Shown here in pieces: positions 33,722 to 40,139 of a DNA stretch of 45,753 bases. The DNA is taken from contig DASRER010000025.1 of the NCBI GenBank assembly GCA_035651995.1, positions 1 through 45,753 of the forward strand, written 5' to 3'. Each line of letters begins with the position of its first letter. The first letter of the stretch is position 1. Source of the DNA: Terriglobales bacterium. Lineage in GTDB: Bacteria > Acidobacteriota > Terriglobia > Terriglobales > Acidobacteriaceae. The position numbers and the translations under genes were made by a program. The notes beneath the pieces are model-generated. The model was not told the DNA's origin. It searched no databases and was given only the letters and a program-made list of their open reading frames with translations.

Positions 33722-34492
33722 ATGCTGGACCGGATTACGCCGCTCGTCATCACTTACAACGAAGCGCCCAACCTGCGGCGCACGCTGGACAAGCTTGCCT
33801 GGGCGCGCGACATCCTGATCGTTGACAGCTTCAGCACCGACGAGACGCTTGCCATCGCGCGCTCGTTTCCGCAAGTCCGCGTGGTGCAGCGCGGGTTCGA
33901 TACGTTTGCCACGCAGTGCAACTTCGGACTCGCACATGTCCGCAGCGAGTGGGTGCTTTCCTTCGACGCCGACTACGTGCTGACCGACGAGCTGCGCGCG
34001 GAAATTGCGGCGCTCGATCCCGATGGCTCGGTGGCCGGATACCGCGCGCGCTTCCGTTATTGCATTCAGGGACACACTCTGCGGGCAAGCCTCTATCCGC
34101 CGCGCATGGTGCTGTATCGTCGCGCGAAAGCGCGCTATCGCGACGAAGGGCACGGGCATCGCGTTGAGGTCGACGGCGACGTGCGCGAGCTGGGCGGCTA
34201 CGTGCTGCACGACGACCGCAAGCCGCTGGAGCGCTGGCTCGCCGAACAGAATCGCTATGCGCTGCGCGAAGCCGAGCACCTGCTGGCCACGCCGGTGTGG
34301 CAATTGAATCGCGCCGACCGGATCCGCCGCAAAGTGGTGCTGGCGCCGGCGATGGTCTTCTTCTACACGCTGATCGGCCAGAGATTGATTTCCGACGGCC
34401 TGCCCGGCTGGATCTACGTGGCGCAGCGGACGACGGCGGAGCTGATCTTGTCGATGAGGTTGGCGGAGCGGAAGCTAGGAGTTGGGCGTTAG
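33722..34492 (+). CDS. Family 2 glycosyltransferase
   Basis: The 256-residue protein has the GT-A fold of WaaE/KdtX-like inner-membrane-associated transferases. It begins DRITPLVITYNEAPNLRRTLDKL (nucleotide site), followed by IVDSFSTDETLAIAR, and the metal-binding motif as SFDADYVL (DAD). The C-terminal part has a Trp-rich amphipathic region, then VVLAPAMVFFYTLIGQRLISDG, a likely membrane-attached helix. The sugar and acceptor are unknown; cell-surface glycan or LPS core synthesis is likely. ATG at 33722 was chosen over ATG at 33698, whose eight extra residues are Cys-rich and atypical. Confidence 0.88.
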   Translation: MLDRITPLVITYNEAPNLRRTLDKLAWARDILIVDSFSTDETLAIARSFPQVRVVQRGFDTFATQCNFGLAHVRSEWVLSFDADYVLTDELRAEIAALDPDGSVAGYRARFRYCIQGHTLRASLYPPRMVLYRRAKARYRDEGHGHRVEVDGDVRELGGYVLHDDRKPLERWLAEQNRYALREAEHLLATPVWQLNRADRIRRKVVLAPAMVFFYTLIGQRLISDGLPGWIYVAQRTTAELILSMRLAERKLGVGR

Positions 34493-34493
34493 T

Positions 34494-34581
34494 GCCGCTG
34501 GCTTCGCCAGCTTAACGGTCCATTCCGCAAACAACCCACAGCTTACGCTGTGCTACAAAACTGCCGCTGGCTTCGCCAGCT
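34494..34581. repeat. Direct repeat of GCCGCTGGCTTCGCCAGCT hairpins
   Basis: The same 19-bp word occurs at 34494-34512 and 34563-34581. Each contains a perfect hairpin (GCTGGC-TTC-GCCAGC). Between them lies CACAGC-TTAC-GCTGTG (34537-34552). The arrangement of short GC-hairpins in pairs is like REP elements moved by RAYT transposases; a RAYT gene lies 3 kb away. Confidence 0.65.
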
Positions 34582-34612
34582 GCGCGGACGGCGGCGCCCG
34601 CGCCACGCGGAC

Positions 34613-36997
34613 CTATCCCACTTCGACGAGCCCATATCTCCGCTGCCAGTGCGACTTCAGATGCTGAATCGCCTGGGCGGCTTCCTCCTTGCTCACGTCT
34701 TTCGCGGCGCCTGACACTACATCGGCGGCTTCGCGCTTGGCGTGCTCCAGCAGCTCGCGGTCGCGCAGGATGTTGGCCACGCGGAAGTCGGGCATGCCGG
34801 CCTGGCGCGTGCCGAAGACTTCGCCCGGGCCGCGCTGTTCCAGGTCGAGTTCGGCGATCTCGAAGCCGTTGGTGGTGCGCACCATGGCGTCAAGCCGTCG
34901 CTCGGCTTCTTCGGTCACTTTGCCGCCGGTCATGAGCACGCAGAAGGACTTGGCGCTGCCGCGGCCGATGCGTCCACGCAACTGATGCAACTGTGACAAG
35001 CCGAAGCGCTCGGCGTGCTCGACGACCATGATGTTGGCGTTGGGCACGTCCACGCCGACTTCGATCACGGTGGTGGAGACGAGCACGTCGATTTCGCCGC
35101 GCTGGAAGCGGCGCATCACGATTTCTTTGTCGTCGGGCGGCAGACGGCCGTGCAGCAGCCCGACGCGCAGGCCGGGGAAGACCTGCTTGCGCAGTTTCTC
35201 GTACATCTGCTCGGCGGCCTTCAGGCTGGCGGCGGTCTTCTTCTTGTCTGCTTTCTCCGCCGTGAGCGCGAAGTCGAGCGCGGGCTGCTCGTCGTCGCGG
35301 CCCTCGATGACGGGATAGACGATGTAGGCCTGATGGCCGGCTGCGACCTGCTTGCGCACGAAGTCCCAGACTTCGCTGGAGCGCTCGTCGGAGATGCGGC
35401 GCGTCACGATGGGCGAGCGGCCGGGCGGAAGCTCGTCGAGCAGGCTCACGTCGAGGTCGCCGTAGAGGGTGAGCGCGAGCGTACGCGGGATGGGCGTGGC
35501 GGTCATGACGAGCACGTCGGGCTCGGGATCGGCGGCGGCGGCGGCGGGCGGGCCGGCGGGCTTCTTCATCAGCTTGAAGCGCTGCATCACGCCGAAGCGA
35601 TGCTGCTCGTCGACGATGACCAGGCCGAGCCGAGCGAATTCCACCTTCTCTTCGATCAGCGCGTGGGTGCCGATGACGAGTTGCGCGTCGCCGCGGGCGA
35701 TGTGACGGCGCGTGCTCCGCTTGGCCTCCAGGTCGAGCGAGCCGGTGAGCAGCACGATGCGGTATCCGGCGTTCTCCAGAATGCGGCGGGCGGAGAGGTA
35801 ATGCTGCGTGGCCAGAATTTCGGTGGGCGCCATGAGCGCCACCTGGTATCCGTTTTCGATGGCGATGATGGCGGCCTCGAGCGCGACGATGGTCTTGCCC
35901 GAGCCGACATCGCCCTGGAGCAGGCGGCGCATGGGCGTGGGCTGCGCCATGTCGTCCGCAATTTCTTTCAGTACGCGCTTCTGGGCGGCCGTCGGATGGA
36001 ACGGCAGGATGCGCTTGATGGCGGCGCGGACCTTGTCGTCGAGCGCGAAGCCGATGCCCGGCTGCGCGCGCAGGCGGCGGCGCTTCAGCTCCAGGCCAAG
36101 CTCGAGGAAGAACAATTCCTCGAAAATCAGGCGGCGATGCGCGGGGGTGCGCGCGTCGCGCAGGTCGAGCAGGCTCTCGCCAGGCCCGGGCCAGTGCGCT
36201 TCCTGGAACGCCTGGCGGCGCGGGGGCAGCGCGAGGCGGCGTCGAATCGCGGCGGGGACGGCGTCGGGAATGTCGGCGGCCAGGTCCTGGAGCGCGCCGT
36301 GGATGATGCGCCGGAACCAGCGCGAGGTGAGCTTGCCCTGCCACGCTGATTCGTAAATGGGAACGATGCGGCCGATCTCCAGCGAGACCCAATTCGACGA
36401 ATCGGCGGCATCGTCGCGCGCCCCACGTCTGCCGACACGGGGCAGACGCGGGGCGCCCTGGGCATCATCGTTATCGTGCGAGGCGCCTGCGCCGTCGGGT
36501 TCGCCGAGGATTTCAAATTGCGGCTGGACAATCTGGAGGCCGCGTCCTTTGAATCCTTCTTCGACCTTGCCGTAGAGGGCCACGATCTGGCCGGGCCTGA
36601 ACTTGTCTTTGAGATACGTGGCGTTGAACCAGGTGCACTTCAGCGTGGGCCGGGCGCGCATGAGCCCGGCGCGGAGCGCGGGGGCATCCTGGTCATGGCC
36701 AGGCGGCGCTGTGGCAGCGGTTTGCAATAACAAATTCTCGATCTGGCCCGCCGTCATCTCGAAAATCGGCATGCGCCTGGTGCGGAACAGGCCGGAAGAC
36801 CGCACTTCGGCGATGACGGTGGCCATCTCGCCGGGACGAAGTTCGGCGATGGAGCGGGGATTGAGGCGGTCTTCGTAGCGGAACGGCAGGTAGTAGAGCA
36901 GGTCTTCGACGCTGTGGATGCCCTTGGTGGCGAGCGCGCCGGCCAGGCGCGGGCCAATGCCCTTCACGTACTTCACCGCGGTGTGCAATTCCAGCAT
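34613..36997 (-). CDS. recG: ATP-dependent DNA helicase RecG
   Basis: RecG reverses stalled replication forks and moves Holliday junctions. The 794-residue product is longer than usual (about 690) owing to an insert rich in Asp, Arg and Gly near residues 170-200 (GASHDNDDAQGAPRLPRVGRR) and loops in the wedge domain. Order: N-terminal HhH-like segment (VKYVKGIGPRLAGALATKG), OB wedge domain, helicase motifs with GDVGSGKT (Walker A), IVDEQHRFGV (Walker B), VMTATPIPRTLA (motif III), STTVIEVGVDVPNA and LHQLRGRIGRG (motif VI). TRQAGMPDFRVANILRD is the RecG C-terminal signature. The start at 36997 is well supported by the conserved N-terminus. Confidence 0.96.
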   Translation of the reverse strand: MLELHTAVKYVKGIGPRLAGALATKGIHSVEDLLYYLPFRYEDRLNPRSIAELRPGEMATVIAEVRSSGLFRTRRMPIFEMTAGQIENLLLQTAATAPPGHDQDAPALRAGLMRARPTLKCTWFNATYLKDKFRPGQIVALYGKVEEGFKGRGLQIVQPQFEILGEPDGAGASHDNDDAQGAPRLPRVGRRGARDDAADSSNWVSLEIGRIVPIYESAWQGKLTSRWFRRIIHGALQDLAADIPDAVPAAIRRRLALPPRRQAFQEAHWPGPGESLLDLRDARTPAHRRLIFEELFFLELGLELKRRRLRAQPGIGFALDDKVRAAIKRILPFHPTAAQKRVLKEIADDMAQPTPMRRLLQGDVGSGKTIVALEAAIIAIENGYQVALMAPTEILATQHYLSARRILENAGYRIVLLTGSLDLEAKRSTRRHIARGDAQLVIGTHALIEEKVEFARLGLVIVDEQHRFGVMQRFKLMKKPAGPPAAAAADPEPDVLVMTATPIPRTLALTLYGDLDVSLLDELPPGRSPIVTRRISDERSSEVWDFVRKQVAAGHQAYIVYPVIEGRDDEQPALDFALTAEKADKKKTAASLKAAEQMYEKLRKQVFPGLRVGLLHGRLPPDDKEIVMRRFQRGEIDVLVSTTVIEVGVDVPNANIMVVEHAERFGLSQLHQLRGRIGRGSAKSFCVLMTGGKVTEEAERRLDAMVRTTNGFEIAELDLEQRGPGEVFGTRQAGMPDFRVANILRDRELLEHAKREAADVVSGAAKDVSKEEAAQAIQHLKSHWQRRYGLVEVG

Positions 36998-37020
36998 CCA
37001 AAGCGATGGTAACTCAGCGC

Positions 37021-37218
37021 ATGCGACGCAACCTGCTCAAGTCCCTGGCGGCGGTGCTGGCGGGCAACGCGATTTATTTCCTGCTGCTGGCGCCGTATGC
37101 GCCACCGGCGGCGCGCCACCAGCCGCTTCGTCCTGACCTGGGATTGCTGCTGGACTTCGGCCTATGCGTGATCGTCTATGCGGCGCTGCAGTGGGCTGAT
37201 CGGCGGTGGAGCCGGTGA
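37021..37218 (+). CDS. Small two-helix membrane protein
   Basis: The 65-residue product has two hydrophobic segments (SLAAVLAGNAIYFLLLAPY and LGLLLDFGLCVIVYAALQW) joined by a Pro/Arg linker, with a positive N-terminus (MRRNLLK). No family is recognised. The gene starts 23 bp from the recG start on the opposite strand, so the two share a promoter region. Its codon bias matches the neighbours, but small size leaves some doubt. Confidence 0.55.
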   Translation: MRRNLLKSLAAVLAGNAIYFLLLAPYAPPAARHQPLRPDLGLLLDFGLCVIVYAALQWADRRWSR

Positions 37219-37535
37219 TGCGGCCCACTGGCTAGTACCCCCTGCCCCCCCGGGGCGCCTTCTATTGTTTGCAACGAGTTGCGCGGCTCTTTTCCGGCAA
37301 AATATTGAGCGGAGATGGTTTAAGACCGAGGTCTTAAACCCAAGCGGCCCAGTCAGTTGTCAAATAACAAGCCCGGCTGCCGCGAGGCTGGCCCGCGGGC
37401 GGGGCATCTACTTCCAGAGTAGCAAACTCGGCGGGGGAAATGGGAAGGTGCGCGCGATTTTTATCGGCTGTGTTTCGTTCAGGTTAAGGGAAGTTTCACG
37501 GCCGACGGGGCTTGACATCAGATGTAGGGCGCCGC
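37219..37535. other. 317-bp gap with C-run and palindrome
   Basis: No gene is recognised. The segment has a run of C (CCCCCTGCCCCCCC, 37235-37248), then GCAACGAGTTGC (a dyad, 37272-37283), GGCAAAATATTGAGC, the palindrome at 37317-37340, and further on a purine-rich stretch. I recall very similar series of words between genes in other acidobacteria, so it is probably a dispersed intergenic element or a structured RNA, not junk. Confidence 0.45.
37317..37340. repeat. Perfect 11-bp dyad GGTTTAAGACC/GGTCTTAAACC
   Basis: GGTTTAAGACC, two bases (GA), then its exact reverse complement GGTCTTAAACC. The two arms are perfect. It could be a protein-binding site, or the core of the longer element that fills this gap. 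Confidence 0.7.
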
Positions 37536-38090
37536 TCAGGTCCTCGCCAATCTCTGGGACAAACCGGCGGCCGGCCACTGGTTGAGCAGCACCGGGCCGG
37601 ACTCGTCGAACGCATGCGCTCGATAACGGCTCCAGCGCCACAGCCCGGGCGTGGTGACCAGGCCGCGTTTCACTGGATTGCGGTGCATGTACTTGAGCTT
37701 TTCGATGCGCTTCTTTGCCGTGAATACATTGAAGTCGTAGAAGCGGGTTTGCCAGAACGTGGCCGGGCCCTCGGCTGCTTCCCAGAGCAACGGCTGGCTG
37801 GAGCTTCTTCTCTTGCGCCGCCGCGCACGGCGCGCCACCCGCTGCTTCAGCACTTGGAGCACGGTCGAAGGGTTTCCGACCTCAGGCTCGGAGATCAGCA
37901 GGTGAAAGTGTTCGGGCATGACTACATATCCGACTACCACGAAGCGATACTTCTTCCGGACTTCTTCCAGGATGCGGAGAAACAAGTCGCGGCGTTTTGC
38001 TGAGCCAAGATAGGTTTGCCGGCGATAGCAGCTCGAGGTGATAAAGTGCAGGTGCTGTGCGCCATAGTATCGTTTTAGCCCGGCAGGCAC
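37536..38090 (-). CDS. REP-associated tyrosine transposase (RAYT, Y1/HUH)
   Basis: RAYTs are single-copy HUH nucleases of the IS200/IS605 group that cut at REP hairpins. The 184-residue protein has the catalytic HUH motif in MPEHFHLLISEP (H-F-H) and the C-terminal YMHRNPVKRGLV, with the Tyr used for the DNA linkage. N-terminus: GLKRYYGAQHLHFITSSCYRR. The best start is GTG at 38090; the frame stays open 65 codons upstream through hairpin repeats, which is not family-like. There are no IS ends. Palindromic repeats on both sides (34494-34581, 38109-38186) are candidates for its substrate. Confidence 0.88.
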   Translation of the reverse strand: MPAGLKRYYGAQHLHFITSSCYRRQTYLGSAKRRDLFLRILEEVRKKYRFVVVGYVVMPEHFHLLISEPEVGNPSTVLQVLKQRVARRARRRKRRSSSQPLLWEAAEGPATFWQTRFYDFNVFTAKKRIEKLKYMHRNPVKRGLVTTPGLWRWSRYRAHAFDESGPVLLNQWPAAGLSQRLART

Positions 38091-38108
38091 GCATGGATTG
38101 TAGGGCCG

Positions 38109-38186
38109 CCCACCCTTTGCGGAGCAAACTGCGCTCCGCCAAGGATGGGGCACCCAAAATCGAGTTGGATGATGGGGAAGGGTGGG
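38109..38186. repeat. Nested palindromic repeat next to the RAYT gene
   Basis: CCCACCCTT (38109-38117) pairs with AAGGGTGGG (38178-38186); inside, GCGGAGC (38119-38125) pairs with GCTCCGC (38133-38139). It lies directly upstream of the RAYT start, the usual place for REP-like substrate hairpins. Confidence 0.65.
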
Positions 38187-38219
38187 CCACACGCCTGGCT
38201 GGAGTGGCCAAAGCGGCCC

Positions 38220-38251
38220 TTGACTCTGGAGCTTACTCCATAGTTTACGCT
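38220..38251 (+). promoter_or_regulatory. MerR/ZntR-type operator-promoter of the metal regulator gene
   Basis: TTGACT (38220-38225) and TACGCT (38246-38251) are 20 bp apart, the long spacing of MerR-activated promoters. Between them is the dyad ACTCTGGAG-CTTA-CTCCATAGT, 8 of 9 pairs matching. As I recall it, the E. coli zntA operator has the same half-site, ACTCTGGAG. Confidence 0.75.
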
Positions 38252-38271
38252 GTGCTCGTCGGGCGTGTGAC

Positions 38272-38730
38272 ATGGCACAGGGCATTCAGATCGGCAAAGT
38301 CGCGGAGCAGACCGGCCTCAGCATTGACACGATTCGCTTTTATCAGAAGATCGGCCTGGTCAAGCAGCCGGCCCGCAGCGAGGGCGGATTCCGGCTGTTC
38401 AGCGAGAGTGAAATAAGGGACCTGGTCTTCATTCAGAAGGCCCAAGAGCTCGGGTTTTCCCTGACCGAAATCAAGCAATTGTCTGTCCTGAATCAGCAGC
38501 ATGACCACGCCTGCTCTCAGGTGCGCGACCTGCTTACCAGCAAACTCAGAGAAATTCACGAGAAAGCGGACCAGCTCTTGCGGCTTGAGGGAGAGCTGAA
38601 AAGGGCGCTCCGAAAATGCAACCGCGACCTGCGCTCCAATAAGGGATCGCGGCACGAGGAGTGCTGTCCGCTGCTGAAGAACCTGGAACGAAAGAGCGCC
38701 AAACGACGGCAGCGTCGCCATGATCCCTAA
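38272..38730 (+). CDS. MerR-family heavy-metal regulator
   Basis: The 152-residue protein has the MerR winged-helix start (IQIGKVAEQTGLSIDTIRFYQKIGLVKQPARSEGGFRLFSESEI), the dimer helix, and Cys residues where metal-sensing members have them: C81 (HACSQV), C116 (LRKCNRD) and C131-C132 (EECCPLL). MerR uses one, one and one Cys at similar places for Hg; ZntR uses a CC pair. The operators in front of it and in front of the next gene resemble zntA, so the ion may be Hg, Zn, Pb or Cd. It is transcribed in the same direction as the genes it should control, not divergently. Confidence 0.9.
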   Translation: MAQGIQIGKVAEQTGLSIDTIRFYQKIGLVKQPARSEGGFRLFSESEIRDLVFIQKAQELGFSLTEIKQLSVLNQQHDHACSQVRDLLTSKLREIHEKADQLLRLEGELKRALRKCNRDLRSNKGSRHEECCPLLKNLERKSAKRRQRRHDP

Positions 38731-38757
38731 CGGGCATTCTGAAAGCTGTAAAAAATC

Positions 38758-38789
38758 TTGTATCTGGAGCCAAGTCCAGAGTGCATCTG
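38758..38789 (+). promoter_or_regulatory. Second MerR/ZntR-type operator, before the fused transporter
   Basis: TTGTAT (38758-38763), a 20-bp spacer and CATCTG (38784-38789). The spacer begins CTGGAG and ends TCCAGAGTG; TCTGGA (n8) TCCAGA is a perfect dyad. This is nearly the zntA spacer as I remember it, but with weaker -35 and -10 boxes. Confidence 0.72.
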
Positions 38790-38813
38790 ATTCGAAAAAG
38801 CGACGATTCTGAG

Positions 38814-39533
38814 ATGAAGGTTGAGGTCCTCTACTTCGAAGGCTGCCCGAATCACGCACCCACAGTGGAGAGGGTGCGTGAGGCGTTGCGGTCTGAAAAC
38901 GAGACAGCCGATGTCCGAGAAATCGAGGTTCGGACGCAGGCGGAAGCCGAATCCCTGGGCTTCCTCGGTTCGCCGAGCGTTCGCATCAATGGATTGGACA
39001 TCGAACCGGAAGCTCGCAGCCTCAGGAGTTACGGGTTGAGCTGCCGTACTTATCTGGACGGACCGACAAGGAGCGGTATGCCCTCCCAAGACATTATTCG
39101 TCGCGCGCTCAAGGAGCAGAGAGCATCAGGCGGTTCTTGTTGCCAAACCGATTCAACAACGTGCCGCACGCCAGCCTCGCCTGTGGGCGGTGCTCGGGGA
39201 ACGCGCACCGCGCTATTCGCAGGAGGGATCGCCGCGACTTTGGCGTCGGTCTGTTGTCTTGGCCCTCTGCTTCTGGTCACAGTCGGCGTCAGCGGCGCTT
39301 GGATCGGAAACCTGACGCGGCTTGAGCCGTACCGCCCAATTTTCATTGTTGTCGCGGTAGCGGCCCTGTTTTTTGCGTGGCGGAGCATTTATCGGCCGGC
39401 GCAGGCGTGCGAGCCCGGCGAAGTTTGTGCTGTGCCGCAGACGCGTCGTCTTTACAAAATCCTGTTTTGGGCCAGCGTGGCGCTCACTTTGGTCGCGCTG
39501 TTGTATCCGTACTTTGCCAAATACTTTTACTGA
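38814..39533 (+). CDS. Fusion of thioredoxin-like domain and MerT mercuric transporter
   Basis: MerT carries Hg(II) from the periplasm into the cell. Here it is fused to a soluble domain. Residues 1-115 form a thioredoxin-like domain with VEVLYFEGCPNH at the N-terminus (a C-x-x-H site) and LGFLGSPSVRINGLDIEP, of the kind often found next to mer genes. A linker with CC and TCR follows, and then MerT from about residue 135: a first helix with the paired cysteines (ATLASVCCLGPLLLVTVGVSGAW), a second helix, the loop pair CEPGEVC, and a third helix (LFWASVALTLVALLYPYFAKYFY). ATG at 38814 was chosen over GTG at 38781. The stop overlaps the ribosome site of the next gene. Confidence 0.85.
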   Translation: MKVEVLYFEGCPNHAPTVERVREALRSENETADVREIEVRTQAEAESLGFLGSPSVRINGLDIEPEARSLRSYGLSCRTYLDGPTRSGMPSQDIIRRALKEQRASGGSCCQTDSTTCRTPASPVGGARGTRTALFAGGIAATLASVCCLGPLLLVTVGVSGAWIGNLTRLEPYRPIFIVVAVAALFFAWRSIYRPAQACEPGEVCAVPQTRRLYKILFWASVALTLVALLYPYFAKYFY

Positions 39534-39546
39534 AGGAGAGCTTTCT

Positions 39547-39846
39547 ATGAACAGAATGATTCGACGCTTTACCTCAATCCTATCCATCGCGGCCATGTCC
39601 ACATCGGTTTGGGCGGCCACGAAGACTGTCACTCTGAACGTGCCCGGCATGACCTGCCCAACCTGCCCCATCACCATCAAGAAAGCGCTCAACAAAGTGC
39701 AAGGCGTTTCCAAGGTCGAGGTCAATTACGAGAAGAAACAGGCGGTGGTCACCTTCGATGATGCCAAAACTGACACTAAGACCCTGGTGAAAGCGACGAC
39801 CGACGCCGGATATCCGTCAACGCCAGAAGCGACCGCCAAGAATTGA
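39547..39846 (+). CDS. merP: MerP-like periplasmic metal-binding protein
   Basis: MerP binds Hg(II) in the periplasm and hands it to MerT. The 99-residue product has a signal peptide (SILSIAAMSTSVWA) and one HMA domain with the metal site GMTCPTCPITIKKAL; note Pro-Thr between the two Cys where MerP has Ala-Ala. AAGGAG 9 bp upstream overlaps the end of the merT-like gene, so the two are one operon. No merA (mercuric reductase) follows; after a short distance a decayed recombinase is found. Without reduction, import of Hg would be harmful, so another metal or a merA elsewhere must be considered. Confidence 0.92.
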   Translation: MNRMIRRFTSILSIAAMSTSVWAATKTVTLNVPGMTCPTCPITIKKALNKVQGVSKVEVNYEKKQAVVTFDDAKTDTKTLVKATTDAGYPSTPEATAKN

Positions 39847-39859
39847 ACCGCTCCCATTG

Positions 39860-40059
39860 TCGCATCGGAAGCTCCCGGTTGGCGGTGGCGCAGCACGCGG
39901 CTGACGGTGGCACGCGAGACCTGGTGCGCCTTGGCGATCTCGCGCAGGCTTTGACCGCGAATGGCGGTCGCGGCGGATGGCCTGGCGGTCGAGCTCGAGC
40001 GGGCGCCGGCCGATGTGCCGGCCCTCCAGGCGGGAGGCATCCGCTGCTAATTCCCCCAA
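39860..40059 (-). pseudogene. Remnant of a serine recombinase (resolvase) C-terminus
   Basis: On the minus strand one frame gives RLEGRHIGRRPLELDRQAIRRDR and then, after a frameshift near 39960, the next frame gives GQSLREIAKAHQVSRATVSRVLRH, a typical C-terminal helix-turn-helix of Hin/Tn3-type resolvases. The N-terminal catalytic domain is absent. Such resolvases are common parts of mer transposons, so this is probably a scar of the element that brought in the metal operon. Confidence 0.65.
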
Positions 40060-40139
40060 GGCTCGCCACTGGTTCGTAACCGGGCCATGGAAACGGGCGT
40101 GGCCTGCGCGGGGCGCGCACAGTAGAATCTGCGCATCGC

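Noticed and set aside
35015-36349. 444-codon open frame opposite recG
   Set aside because: Antisense shadow of recG; His/Asp/Gly-rich with no motif.
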